Positions 1-7,146 are shown, counted from the first letter of the stretch. The stretch is DNA of 14,601 nucleotides from Clostridiaceae bacterium (GCA_904501675.1 CAJGCL010000047.1:1-14601), one strand, 5' to 3'. Notes: generated by a model not told the origin, from the letters alone. Numbers and translations are program-made.

Positions 1-69
1 ATCACCTAAGAGAGATTTTGCTTCGTTAGCAAGCTCTTTTTTCTTTTCAACAAATACTCTGTATACCAT
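1..69 (-). CDS. purL: Phosphoribosylformylglycinamidine synthase, N-terminal fragment (runs off window)
   Basis: Only the first 23 codons are visible, beginning MVYRVFVEKKKELANEAKSL. This matches my memory of the start of the long single-chain FGAM synthase found in many Clostridia, which converts FGAR plus glutamine and ATP to FGAM. The ATG is three bases past the purD stop codon and is preceded by GGAGGA at 77-82, inside the last codons of purD, with a seven-base spacing. That makes the start convincing and suggests translational coupling. Position as last visible gene of the purine operon agrees with the common Clostridial order purD-purL. The catalytic domains lie outside the window, so the identity rests on a short N-terminus and on context. 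Confidence 0.8.
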   Translation of the reverse strand, partial: MVYRVFVEKKKELANEAKSLLGD

Positions 70-72
70 TTC

Positions 73-1341
73 TTAATCCTCCAATACCGCAAGGGCTTTT
101 GCACCGATATCGTTGCGATAAAATGCATTATCAAAATGAATTTTTTCAACAAGTGAATATGCAGATTTAACTGCAGACCTTAAATCATTCTCAACTGCAG
201 TTGCACCTAAAACTCTGCCACCATTTGTAAGAAGCTTGCCATCCTTAAGAGATGCGCCTGCAACATAAACATTATTTTCTATATCTTCAGGAATGGTCAT
301 CTCGAAGCCTTTTTCGTAGCTTTGAGGATAACCCTTTGAAGCCATAATAACGCAAGCAGCGCTTTCTTCGCTGAATTCTACGTCAATCTCGCTGAGTCTT
401 TCTTCTGTTACAGCCTTCATAACTGTAAGAAGGTCTGTTTTAAGAAGAGGAAGCACAACCTGAGTTTCAGGATCTCCGAAACGGCAGTTATATTCAATAA
501 CCTTTGGTCCGTTTGGAGTAAGCATAAGACCAAAATAAAGGCAACCCTTAAATGTTCTGCCTTCATTATTCATAGCGTTCATTGTAGGAATGAAGATTTT
601 TTCCATACAATCCTCAGCAACAGCTTTTGTGTAATAAGGGTTAGGAGCAATTGTACCCATACCGCCTGTGTTAAGACCTGTATCGTTATCGCCTGCTCTC
701 TTATGGTCCATAGAAGAAACCATAGGAGCTACCTTTTTACCATCTGTAAATGCAAGAACAGAAACTTCAGGGCCTGTAAGGAATTCTTCGATAACAATGT
801 TATCACCGCTAGAACCGAAAGCCTTATCCTGCATCATTGAAACAACCGCTGCCTTTGCTTCGTCGCGAGTCTGTGCGATTATAACACCTTTACCGAGAGC
901 AAGACCGTCTGCCTTGATAACTGTTGGAATTGGTGCAGTTTCAAGATACTCAAGAGCTTTACCCATATCATTGAACACTTCATAAGCTGCAGTAGGAATG
1001 TTGTATTTCTTCATAAGGTTTTTGGAGAAAACCTTACTACCCTCAATTATAGCCGCATTAGCTCTTGGACCGAAGCAAGATATACCCTTCACCTCAAGAG
1101 CATCTACACAACCAAGCACAAGAGGGTCATCAGGAGCAACAATTGCGTAATCAATACTGTTCTCGACTGCAAATTCTACGATTTTTTCAATATCCTTTGC
1201 ACCGATATCTACAAGAGTTGCATCCTTTGCCATACCGCCGTTACCGGGGAGCGCAAAAATTTCTGTAACATCTTTATTTTCTTTGATTTTTTTAATGATA
1301 GCGTGTTCTCTACCGCCACCACCGACAACCATTATTTTCAT
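73..1341 (-). CDS. purD: Phosphoribosylamine-glycine ligase (GAR synthetase)
   Basis: The 422-residue protein joins phosphoribosylamine and glycine with ATP to give GAR, the second step of purine synthesis, in the cytoplasm. It has the family's usual length. Visible motifs are the N-terminal GGGGREHAI at residues 7-15, the ATP-grasp segment KADGLALGKGV at 143-153, the glycine-rich NTGGMGT around 224-230, and the metal/ATP site CRFGDPETQ at 286-294. It follows the AICAR formyltransferase gene by 13 bases and precedes purL by three bases, so it is clearly operonic. Its substrate, phosphoribosylamine, is chemically unstable and would be produced by the PurF homologue of the same operon, whose glutaminase site looks dead. 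No truncation or frameshift is seen. Confidence 0.97.
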   Translation of the reverse strand: MKIMVVGGGGREHAIIKKIKENKDVTEIFALPGNGGMAKDATLVDIGAKDIEKIVEFAVENSIDYAIVAPDDPLVLGCVDALEVKGISCFGPRANAAIIEGSKVFSKNLMKKYNIPTAAYEVFNDMGKALEYLETAPIPTVIKADGLALGKGVIIAQTRDEAKAAVVSMMQDKAFGSSGDNIVIEEFLTGPEVSVLAFTDGKKVAPMVSSMDHKRAGDNDTGLNTGGMGTIAPNPYYTKAVAEDCMEKIFIPTMNAMNNEGRTFKGCLYFGLMLTPNGPKVIEYNCRFGDPETQVVLPLLKTDLLTVMKAVTEERLSEIDVEFSEESAACVIMASKGYPQSYEKGFEMTIPEDIENNVYVAGASLKDGKLLTNGGRVLGATAVENDLRSAVKSAYSLVEKIHFDNAFYRNDIGAKALAVLED

Positions 1342-1354
1342 ATATATACCTCAA

Positions 1355-2539
1355 TTAATGATGGAAAAGTCTCATACCTGTAAATGCCATAGCCATACCA
1401 TACTTGTTTGCACATTCGATAACTATATCATCACGAATTGAGCCGCCCGGTTCTGCAATGTACTTAACGCCACTCTTCTTTGCGCGTTCAATATTATCGC
1501 TGAATGGGAAGAAAGCGTCTGAGCCGAGAGCAACACCGTCAATAGTTGCAAAGTATGCTTTAACATCTTCATCTGTAAGAGGAGCAGGCTGCTCTGTGAA
1601 ATATTTCTGCCAGTTGCCGTCTGCGCAAACATCCTCTTCGTTTTTGTTGATGTAGCCGTCAATAACATTATCTCTGTCAGGTCTGCCGAGAGTATCCTTG
1701 AAAGGAAGGTTAAGCACCTTATCGTGCTGACGAAGGAACCATGTATCAGCCTTTGTGCCTGCAAGACGTGTACAATGAACTCTTGACTGCTGACCTGCGC
1801 CAACACCGATTGCCTGACCATCTACTGCATAGCAAACTGAGTTTGACTGTGTATATTTAAGAGTAATGAGAGCAATTATAAGGTCGCGGATTGCGCTTTT
1901 AGGCATATCCTTATTCTCTGTAACAATATTTGAAAGAAGCTCTCTGTTGATTTCAAAATTATTTCTGCCCTGCTCAAAGGTAATACCATAAACCTGCTTT
2001 GTTTCAATTGGTGCAGGAACATACTCAGGGTCGATTTTAACTATATTGTAGTTACCATTTCTCTTTGATTTGAGAATTTCAAGTGCTTCAGGCTCATAGC
2101 CTGGAGCTATGATACCATCAGAAACCTCACGCTTAATCATAAGAGCTGTTGTAACATCGCAAACATCTGAAAGAGCTACCCAGTCACCGAAGGAGCACAT
2201 TCTGTCGGCGCCTCTTGCTCTTGCGTATGCGCAAGCTAAAGGAGATTCGTCAAGGCCTTCAATATCGTCTACAAAGCAAGCCTTTTTAAGCTTATCAGAA
2301 AGCGGAACACCAACTGCTGCAGATGTTGGGCTAACATGCTTGAAAGATGTTACAGCAGGAAGTCCAAGAGCTTCTTTAAGCTCTTTAACAAGCTGCCATG
2401 AGTTGAATGCATCAAGGAAGTTTATGTAACCTGGTCTGCCACAGAGAATTTCTATAGGAAGCTCTGTGCCATCCTGCATATAAATCTTAGATGGCTTCTG
2501 GTTTGGGTTACAGCCATATTTTAATTCGAATTCTTTCAT
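1355..2539 (-). CDS. Stand-alone AICAR formyltransferase (PurH C-terminal-domain type)
   Basis: The 394-residue protein transfers the formyl group of 10-formyltetrahydrofolate to AICAR (ZMP), giving FAICAR. It corresponds to only the formyltransferase half of bifunctional PurH: the roughly 200-residue N-terminal IMP cyclohydrolase (MGS-like) domain is absent and the protein starts directly with MKEFELKYGCNPNQKP. Supporting motifs are SFKHVSPTSAAVG at 65-77 with the catalytic Lys67-His68 pair, YTQSNSVCYAVDGQAIGVGA near the middle, and the typical C-terminus ending FTGMRLFHH. The missing cyclohydrolase activity is supplied by the gene immediately upstream (12 bases away). It consumes ZMP, the metabolite sensed by the riboswitch at the head of this operon. 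Sometimes annotated purH; I leave the symbol blank because it is not the bifunctional protein. Confidence 0.93.
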   Translation of the reverse strand: MKEFELKYGCNPNQKPSKIYMQDGTELPIEILCGRPGYINFLDAFNSWQLVKELKEALGLPAVTSFKHVSPTSAAVGVPLSDKLKKACFVDDIEGLDESPLACAYARARGADRMCSFGDWVALSDVCDVTTALMIKREVSDGIIAPGYEPEALEILKSKRNGNYNIVKIDPEYVPAPIETKQVYGITFEQGRNNFEINRELLSNIVTENKDMPKSAIRDLIIALITLKYTQSNSVCYAVDGQAIGVGAGQQSRVHCTRLAGTKADTWFLRQHDKVLNLPFKDTLGRPDRDNVIDGYINKNEEDVCADGNWQKYFTEQPAPLTDEDVKAYFATIDGVALGSDAFFPFSDNIERAKKSGVKYIAEPGGSIRDDIVIECANKYGMAMAFTGMRLFHH

Positions 2540-2551
2540 TTCGCTTTCTCC

Positions 2552-3268
2552 TTATTTATTCTTATTAACAATGCGTGATTCGTACTCACCTGTTGCAAGG
2601 TCAATATATCTTACAAAAAGTGAAACCTTGTTATCTTCGTTAAGGTTTGTCCAGATAAGGTCTGTAAGTGAATCAATATCCGTATCAGGAAGTTCAAGTG
2701 TCTTAGGCTCACCCTCAAAGCTTGGGAGCGGATTACCATCGCACTTATATGTGTGGATAAACTTTGCTTTACCTGCAAGTGGATTTGAATAAGCATATGT
2801 ATATCTCTGGCAGGAAGAGCCATCGCCATCTGCAGATTTAAGAATAGACATAGCGTAATTCATATCTCCATTTTCAAGACGTATAATACCTGAAATACGA
2901 GGAGTATAGTTCGGAGCATCATCCTCAAACTCTCTTGTACGAAGAGACTGTTCGAATGTCATCTGCTTATCCATAAGCTCGTAGATAGTATCTGTCTGGT
3001 CGCCGTTTGTAACAATTGTTTTATTACCTAAAACTCTTACAGGAGCGTAGATAATAAGGTGTGGGTCAGTCATTTTTGATTCATCGAAAGCCTGAGTTCT
3101 GATACCCTGACCATCCTCAACGAATACGCGATTACGACTGTTTTCGCTTCTACCCATTATAAAGTAAGCTGTGATAGCCTTTTTGCCATCTGCGCTTTTA
3201 CCGATGACAATACCCCTGCCGTGATATGGGAGAGAATTAAGCTCGTTCTGAAGAGTTTTGATTTCCAT
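2552..3268 (-). CDS. IMP cyclohydrolase, PurO family
   Basis: The 238-residue protein looks like the PurO-type IMP cyclohydrolase family (Pfam IMP_cyclohyd), first characterised in methanogenic archaea and unrelated to the PurH cyclohydrolase domain. It would close FAICAR to IMP. Visible family hallmarks are GRGIVIG at residues 17-23, the Arg-rich GRSENSRNR at 39-47, DPHLIIY at 68-74, TNGDQTDTI at 87-95 and YTPRISG at 121-127. It is somewhat longer than the archaeal enzymes of about 200 residues. It sits between purN (24-base gap) and the stand-alone AICAR formyltransferase (12-base gap), exactly where a bifunctional purH would be expected, which strongly supports the role. An AAAGGATAG ribosome binding site precedes the ATG. 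A purO-like symbol would be reasonable; activity is inferred from family and context. Confidence 0.9.
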   Translation of the reverse strand: MEIKTLQNELNSLPYHGRGIVIGKSADGKKAITAYFIMGRSENSRNRVFVEDGQGIRTQAFDESKMTDPHLIIYAPVRVLGNKTIVTNGDQTDTIYELMDKQMTFEQSLRTREFEDDAPNYTPRISGIIRLENGDMNYAMSILKSADGDGSSCQRYTYAYSNPLAGKAKFIHTYKCDGNPLPSFEGEPKTLELPDTDIDSLTDLIWTNLNEDNKVSLFVRYIDLATGEYESRIVNKNK

Positions 3269-3292
3269 ACTATACTATCCTTTCACACAAAG

Positions 3293-3898
3293 TTAACCTA
3301 TAATTTCTTTTGATACTTTTTCAACTGACTGTGGCAAAATAATCCATTCTGCATTCTCCATAACTCTCTTCTGAAGAGTTTCAGCAGTATCCTCAGGGAG
3401 AATATCAACTGCCTTCTGCATTATAATTTCGCCACCATCAGGAATTTCATTTACAAAGTGAACTGTTGCACCCGTTACCTTAACACCTTTTTCAAGGGCC
3501 GCTTCGTGCACACGAAGGCCGTAAAAGCCTTTGCCACAGAATGAGGGAATAAGTGATGGGTGAACATTTATAATTCTTTTTGGGTATGCGCTTGTAAAGC
3601 TTTCGCTAAGAATTGACATAAACCCTGCAAGAACAATTATATCAATCTCATTTTCAGTTAAAGCGTTTTTGATTGCATTCTCAAAGGCTTCCTGTGAACC
3701 AAGCTCTTTTTTAAGAAAAACAGCTGTTTTGATGTTTTCTTTTGAAGCTCTTTCGAGGGCATACGCATTAGCATTATTTGAAATAACAAGTGTAATTTCA
3801 CCGCTTGATATTACTCCGCTTTTCTGTGCATCTATAAGCGCCTGAAGATTTGTACCGCCGCCTGAAACAAGCACGGCAATTTTTGCTTTTTTGCTCAT
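3293..3898 (-). CDS. purN: Phosphoribosylglycinamide formyltransferase
   Basis: The 201-residue enzyme formylates GAR to FGAR using 10-formyltetrahydrofolate, the third step of purine synthesis. It starts with a nucleotide-binding VLVSGGGTNLQALI segment at residues 9-22. The catalytic triad of the family is visible: Asn111 and His113 in INVHPSLIPSF and Asp154 in EIPDGGEII. Length is normal for PurN. It lies 17 bases after purM and 24 bases before the PurO-type gene. As one of two formyl-folate-consuming enzymes encoded here, it fits an operon controlled by ZTP, the alarmone of formyl-folate shortage. Confidence 0.97.
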   Translation of the reverse strand: MSKKAKIAVLVSGGGTNLQALIDAQKSGVISSGEITLVISNNANAYALERASKENIKTAVFLKKELGSQEAFENAIKNALTENEIDIIVLAGFMSILSESFTSAYPKRIINVHPSLIPSFCGKGFYGLRVHEAALEKGVKVTGATVHFVNEIPDGGEIIMQKAVDILPEDTAETLQKRVMENAEWIILPQSVEKVSKEIIG

Positions 3899-3915
3899 AT
3901 TAAATCTTCTTTCAA

Positions 3916-4965
3916 TTATTCAAGAATAATCTTTTCGTCTGACTCGATGATTTCACCGATTACATAAGCGTCTTCGCCGTTAGCTTTAAGGATTGAGAGT
4001 GCCTCTTCAACCTGCTGAGCAGGAACAACAACGCTCATACCAACGCCCATGTTATATGTATTGAACATATCGCGCTCAGGAACGTTACCCCATTTAGCAA
4101 TTACATTGAAAATAGGAAGAACCTTAACAGCTGACTTATCTATCTTTGCGCACAAGCCATCAGGAATTGAACGTGGAATATTTTCATAGAAGCCGCCACC
4201 TGTAATATGTGAAATACCCTTAACGTCAACCTTTTCTATAAGAGCGAGAACTGACTTAACATAAATTCTTGTAGGAACAAGAAGAGCTTCTGCAATTGTT
4301 TTGCCGCCTAACTCTTCTCTCTCCACATAAAGTTCAGGATTGTTGTTATCAATATCGAAAACCTTACGGCATAAGCTGAAGCCGTTAGAGTGAATACCTG
4401 TTGAAGGAAGAGCAATAACAACATCACCAACAGCCATCTTGCTGTTATCAATCATTTTTGGTTTATCTACTACACCTACTGCAAAACCTGCAAGGTCATA
4501 ATCCTCTACAGGCATTAAGCCCGGATGCTCTGCTGTTTCGCCACCTGTAAGTGCGCAACCTGACTGAACGCAACCTTCTGCAACACCGCTGACAATTTCA
4601 GCGATTTTTTCAGGAATGTTTTTACCGCAAGCGATATAGTCAAGGAAATAAAGTGGCTTTGCACCAACGCAAACGATATCGTTAACGCACATAGCTACTG
4701 CGTCAATACCGATTGTATCATGTTTATCCATAAGGATAGCTAACTTAACCTTTGTACCGCAACCGTCAGTACCTGAAACCAATACAGGATGCTCCATCCC
4801 CTTAGCAAAACCAAGGTCAAAGCAACCGCCGAAGCCACCAACATCATCCATTGAGCCTTGGTTACGTGTTCTGGCAATGTGTTTCTTCATAAGTTCAACT
4901 GCTTTGTAGCCTGCTGTAATATCAACGCCTGCTGCTGCATAGCTTTCTGATCTTGAGTTTTTCAT
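3916..4965 (-). CDS. purM: Phosphoribosylformylglycinamidine cyclo-ligase (AIR synthetase)
   Basis: The 349-residue enzyme closes FGAM to AIR with ATP, the fifth step of the pathway. Characteristic segments are the N-terminal YAAAGVDI at residues 9-16, VSGTDGCGTKVK at 63-74, the metal-binding CVNDIVCVGA at 93-102, and the glycine-rich GGETAEHPG at 141-149. Length is as expected for bacterial PurM. GAAGGAGA lies upstream of the ATG with good spacing. It sits between the PurF homologue (27-base gap) and purN (17-base gap), in the usual purF-purM-purN order. No defect is seen. Confidence 0.97.
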   Translation of the reverse strand: MKNSRSESYAAAGVDITAGYKAVELMKKHIARTRNQGSMDDVGGFGGCFDLGFAKGMEHPVLVSGTDGCGTKVKLAILMDKHDTIGIDAVAMCVNDIVCVGAKPLYFLDYIACGKNIPEKIAEIVSGVAEGCVQSGCALTGGETAEHPGLMPVEDYDLAGFAVGVVDKPKMIDNSKMAVGDVVIALPSTGIHSNGFSLCRKVFDIDNNNPELYVEREELGGKTIAEALLVPTRIYVKSVLALIEKVDVKGISHITGGGFYENIPRSIPDGLCAKIDKSAVKVLPIFNVIAKWGNVPERDMFNTYNMGVGMSVVVPAQQVEEALSILKANGEDAYVIGEIIESDEKIILE

Positions 4966-4992
4966 ATCTATTCTCCTTCAATAAAGTAATAA

Positions 4993-6426
4993 TTAACCTT
5001 TTCCGTTCCAACAGTAAGTACAAACCTCATCTGCAGGAAGACCGATTGCTTCAACTATACCTTCGAGAGTTTGGAATTCAAGAGATGCAAAGTTAAGCTT
5101 TTTACAAATTGCCTCGCGCATCTTTTTACCGCGTTCTGAAGAAGCATCACTATATTCATCTAAATGCTTGAAACCTTCTTCACCCTCAAGCTCCATAATG
5201 GTCGCTCTTGAGATAAGCTCCATTTCCGAAGTAGCTCTTGAGAAATTAAGGTATTTACAGCCGTACATAATTGGTGGACAAGCAGAGCGCATATGCACCT
5301 CTTTGGCACCATTTTCATAAAGGAATTCTACTGTTTCACGAAGTTGAGTTCCTCTTACGATACTGTCATCCACAAAGAGAAGCTTCTTATCTTTAATAAG
5401 GTCGTGAACAGGTATCTGCTTCATTTTAGCTACCTTGCTACGTTCCTTCTGGTTAGATGGCATAAAGCTTCTTGGCCATGTAGGTGTATATTTAATGAAA
5501 GGCCTTGCAAAAGGCACGGAGCTTTCATTTGAATAGCCTATTGCATGAGGAGTACCTGAATCAGGAACACCACTTACATAGTCAATATCCTGAGCGATGC
5601 CAAGTTCTTTATCTCTACGAGCCATTATCTGACCGTTTCTGTAACGCATTATTTCTACGTTTACACCTTCATAGCAGGATGTTGGGTAGCCATAGTATGA
5701 CCAGAGGAATGCACAGATTTTCTTTTTCTTACGAGGTGCAGAAAGAACTTCAACACCATCAGAAGAAATCTCTACGATTTCACCGGGACCTAATTCTTTA
5801 TAGTCCTCATATCCTAATTTCTTGTAAGCAAAGTCTTCAAAGGAAACGCAGTAACCATCTTCCCTTTTACCTACAAGAACAGGGATTCTGCCAACCTTAT
5901 CTCTTGCGGCTATAAGCTTACCGTCTTCTTTAAGGATAAGGATTGAAGCAGTACCATCAATCACATCCTGAGCAAACCTGATACCTTCTGCGAAATCACT
6001 TTTCTGGTCAATCATTGCAGCAACAAGCTCAGATGCGTTTATACCTGTAACACCTGTTGTTGTCATGGCGCCAAAATGGCCGCCGCTGAATGAAAGATAC
6101 TGATTAACAAGGGCATCACTGTTATTGATGATACCGATTGTGCATATAGCGTAAAGACCATGATTTGAACGAATGAGAAGAGGCTGAGCATCGCTGTCGC
6201 TTATGCAACCAACGGCTGTTTTGCCTTCCATTTCGTCAAGAATTCTTTCAAACTTTGTTCTGAAAGGTGAATTTTCAATTTTATGAATTTTTCTCTGCAT
6301 TCCAAGCTCGGCATCCATAGCAGCCATACCTGCTCTGCGAGTACCAAGGTGTGAGTGATAGTCAACACCAAAGAAAGTATCAAGAACTGCATCGTTTTTA
6401 GATGCTACTCCAAAAAAACCGCCCAT
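4993..6426 (-). CDS. PurF-family amidophosphoribosyltransferase homologue lacking the nucleophile cysteine
   Basis: The 477-residue protein has the layout of PurF, which makes phosphoribosylamine from PRPP: an N-terminal class II glutaminase-like domain (about 1-230) and a C-terminal phosphoribosyltransferase domain. The transferase half looks intact, with GVPDSGTPHAIGYSN at 286-300, RPFIKYTPTWPRSFMPSNQK at 308-327 and the PRPP loop FVDDSIVRGT at 351-360. Cys238, Cys390, Cys469 and Cys472 occupy the positions of the iron-sulfur cluster ligands of Bacillus-type PurF. The glutaminase half is degenerate: it starts MGGFFGVA, not MCGIFGI; SHLGTRRAGM replaces the QHRGQESAG segment; CISD (74-77) stands where the HVRY/ST arginine segment lies; TIG (96-98) replaces HNG; Asn-Ala-Ser-Glu near 130-133 replaces the aspartate-containing SDSE. 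Start is firm: GAGGTG lies upstream and an in-frame stop at 6448-6450 rules out a longer form. It holds the purF slot between purE and purM. Function is inferred; glutamine-dependent activity looks unlikely. Confidence 0.88.
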   Translation of the reverse strand: MGGFFGVASKNDAVLDTFFGVDYHSHLGTRRAGMAAMDAELGMQRKIHKIENSPFRTKFERILDEMEGKTAVGCISDSDAQPLLIRSNHGLYAICTIGIINNSDALVNQYLSFSGGHFGAMTTTGVTGINASELVAAMIDQKSDFAEGIRFAQDVIDGTASILILKEDGKLIAARDKVGRIPVLVGKREDGYCVSFEDFAYKKLGYEDYKELGPGEIVEISSDGVEVLSAPRKKKKICAFLWSYYGYPTSCYEGVNVEIMRYRNGQIMARRDKELGIAQDIDYVSGVPDSGTPHAIGYSNESSVPFARPFIKYTPTWPRSFMPSNQKERSKVAKMKQIPVHDLIKDKKLLFVDDSIVRGTQLRETVEFLYENGAKEVHMRSACPPIMYGCKYLNFSRATSEMELISRATIMELEGEEGFKHLDEYSDASSERGKKMREAICKKLNFASLEFQTLEGIVEAIGLPADEVCTYCWNGKG

Positions 6427-6451
6427 TTGAGCACCTCTGATTAAAATTTAA

Positions 6452-6946
6452 TTAGTTGTTGTATTTATCTTCAATTGCTTTGTTCTTAGAAAGAACTGTA
6501 GCAGTGTCATTTGCTCTTTTATCTGCAAGCTTTTTCTCTAAGCCTTCATCTGAAAGTGAAAGCATTTCAATTGCAAGAAGCGCAGCGTTTACTGCACCAT
6601 CTATTGCAACTGTAGCAACAGGGATACCTGAAGGCATCTGCACTGTTGAGAGGAGAGCTTCCATACCGCCAAGGTTCTGAGACTTAATCGGGATACCGAT
6701 AACAGGGAGAGTTGTATTAGCAGCAATAGCACCTGCAAGGTGAGCTGCCATGCCTGCGGCGGCTATAATAACGCCGAAACCATTCTTACGGGCATTTTCT
6801 GAGAATTCTTTTGCTTCAACAGGTGTTCTGTGAGCAGAGAAAACATGAACCTCAAAAGGAACTTCAAAATCCTTAAGAGTATTGATTGCTTTTTCAACTA
6901 CTGGAAGGTCGCTGTCGCTACCCATAATAATTCCGACTTTTTTCAT
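6452..6946 (-). CDS. purE: 5-(carboxyamino)imidazole ribonucleotide mutase or AIR carboxylase
   Basis: The 164-residue enzyme forms CAIR, the sixth ring-building stage of purine synthesis. Motifs are GSDSDLP at residues 9-15, SAHRTP at 37-42, AAAGMAAHLAG at 62-72 and LLSTVQMPSGIPVATVAI at 98-115. I chose ATG at 6946 because GAGG sits eight bases upstream and the protein then begins MKKVGIIMGSDSD, as is typical. A longer frame beginning GTG at 6985 would start inside the riboswitch terminator stem and has no ribosome binding site. No purK is visible, so whether it uses N5-CAIR (class I) or AIR plus CO2 (class II) cannot be settled here, although the sequence looks more like class I. It is the first gene of the riboswitch-controlled operon. 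Confidence 0.96.
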   Translation of the reverse strand: MKKVGIIMGSDSDLPVVEKAINTLKDFEVPFEVHVFSAHRTPVEAKEFSENARKNGFGVIIAAAGMAAHLAGAIAANTTLPVIGIPIKSQNLGGMEALLSTVQMPSGIPVATVAIDGAVNAALLAIEMLSLSDEGLEKKLADKRANDTATVLSKNKAIEDKYNN

Positions 6947-6964
6947 AAATTTAACCTCATATCT

Positions 6965-7010
6965 AAAAAATGTATAAAGGCACACTTATCCCTTCGAGAA
7001 CAAGTGTGCC
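6965..7010 (-). terminator. Riboswitch expression platform: intrinsic terminator before purE
   Basis: On the minus strand GGCACACTT (7010-7002) pairs perfectly with AAGTGTGCC (6987-6979), giving nine base pairs that can extend with wobble pairs toward a short CGAA-capped loop. A T-rich tail follows (TTTATACATTTTTT, 6978-6965). The hairpin ends about 19 bases before the purE start. Its first three bases (GGC, 7010-7008) are also the 3' strand of aptamer helix P3, so ligand-stabilised aptamer and terminator should be mutually exclusive. The T tract is interrupted by ATACA, so termination may be moderate. Confidence 0.8.
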
Positions 7011-7091
7011 CAGACGGTCGGCTTAAAGTCTTAATAAACCTATTCCTTTGTGGTAAACTCCACATAATTCCGTCAGTCATAGGCAGACTTT
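7008..7091 (-). ncRNA. ZTP/ZMP riboswitch aptamer (pfl motif)
   Basis: The leader RNA matches the pfl-motif architecture. Helix P1 is CCTA (7083-7080) with TAGG (7042-7039), prolonged by AAAGTCT (7091-7085) with AGACTTT (7031-7025). The conserved TGACTGACGG follows at 7079-7070. P2 is GTGG/CCAC (7063-7060 with 7053-7050), followed by the conserved-looking AAAGGAA. The 3' core is GCCGACCGTCTGGGC (7022-7008). GCC (7022-7020) and GGC (7010-7008) form P3, and its loop CCGTC (7017-7013) can pair with GACGG (7074-7070) as the pseudoknot. Relative to the more common GGCG/CGCC version this is a compensatory change. The family binds ZMP/ZTP and commonly controls purine and one-carbon genes, which fits purE to purL downstream. 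Recognition was by eye. Confidence 0.92.
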
Positions 7092-7103
7092 TAACTACAT
7101 CTA

Positions 7104-7132
7104 ATTTTACCATAACAGCAAAATCTGGTCAA
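7104..7132 (-). promoter_or_regulatory. Sigma-A-type promoter of the purine operon
   Basis: On the minus strand a -35 element TTGACC (7132-7127) and a -10 element TAAAAT (7109-7104) are separated by 17 bases. A transcript would start near 7097, just ahead of helix P1 of the ZTP aptamer, and would carry a leader of about 150 bases before purE. This placement, with the aptamer beginning within a few bases of the predicted start, supports the call. No PurR-box pair is evident around it. Confidence 0.75.
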
Positions 7133-7146
7133 GGCACGAAAGGTAT

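Noticed and set aside
5505..5915. Plus-strand open frames opposite the genes, for example here and at 9748-10161 and 10446-10841.
   Set aside because: They lie wholly antisense to well-recognised enzymes, show no family motifs and have no ribosome binding sites; they are by-products of codon use on the coding strand.
6427..6450. An upstream start for the PurF homologue that might restore a propeptide or a nucleophile cysteine.
   Set aside because: An in-frame stop lies at 6448-6450, and the seven codons between contain no ATG, GTG or TTG start with a ribosome binding site except a TTA/ATT/ATC run, and no cysteine.
6944..6985. Longer purE beginning at GTG 6985 (13 extra residues).
   Set aside because: The start would lie in the 3' arm of the riboswitch terminator and has no ribosome binding site; ATG 6946 has GAGG at good spacing and gives the typical MKKVGIIMGSDSD start.
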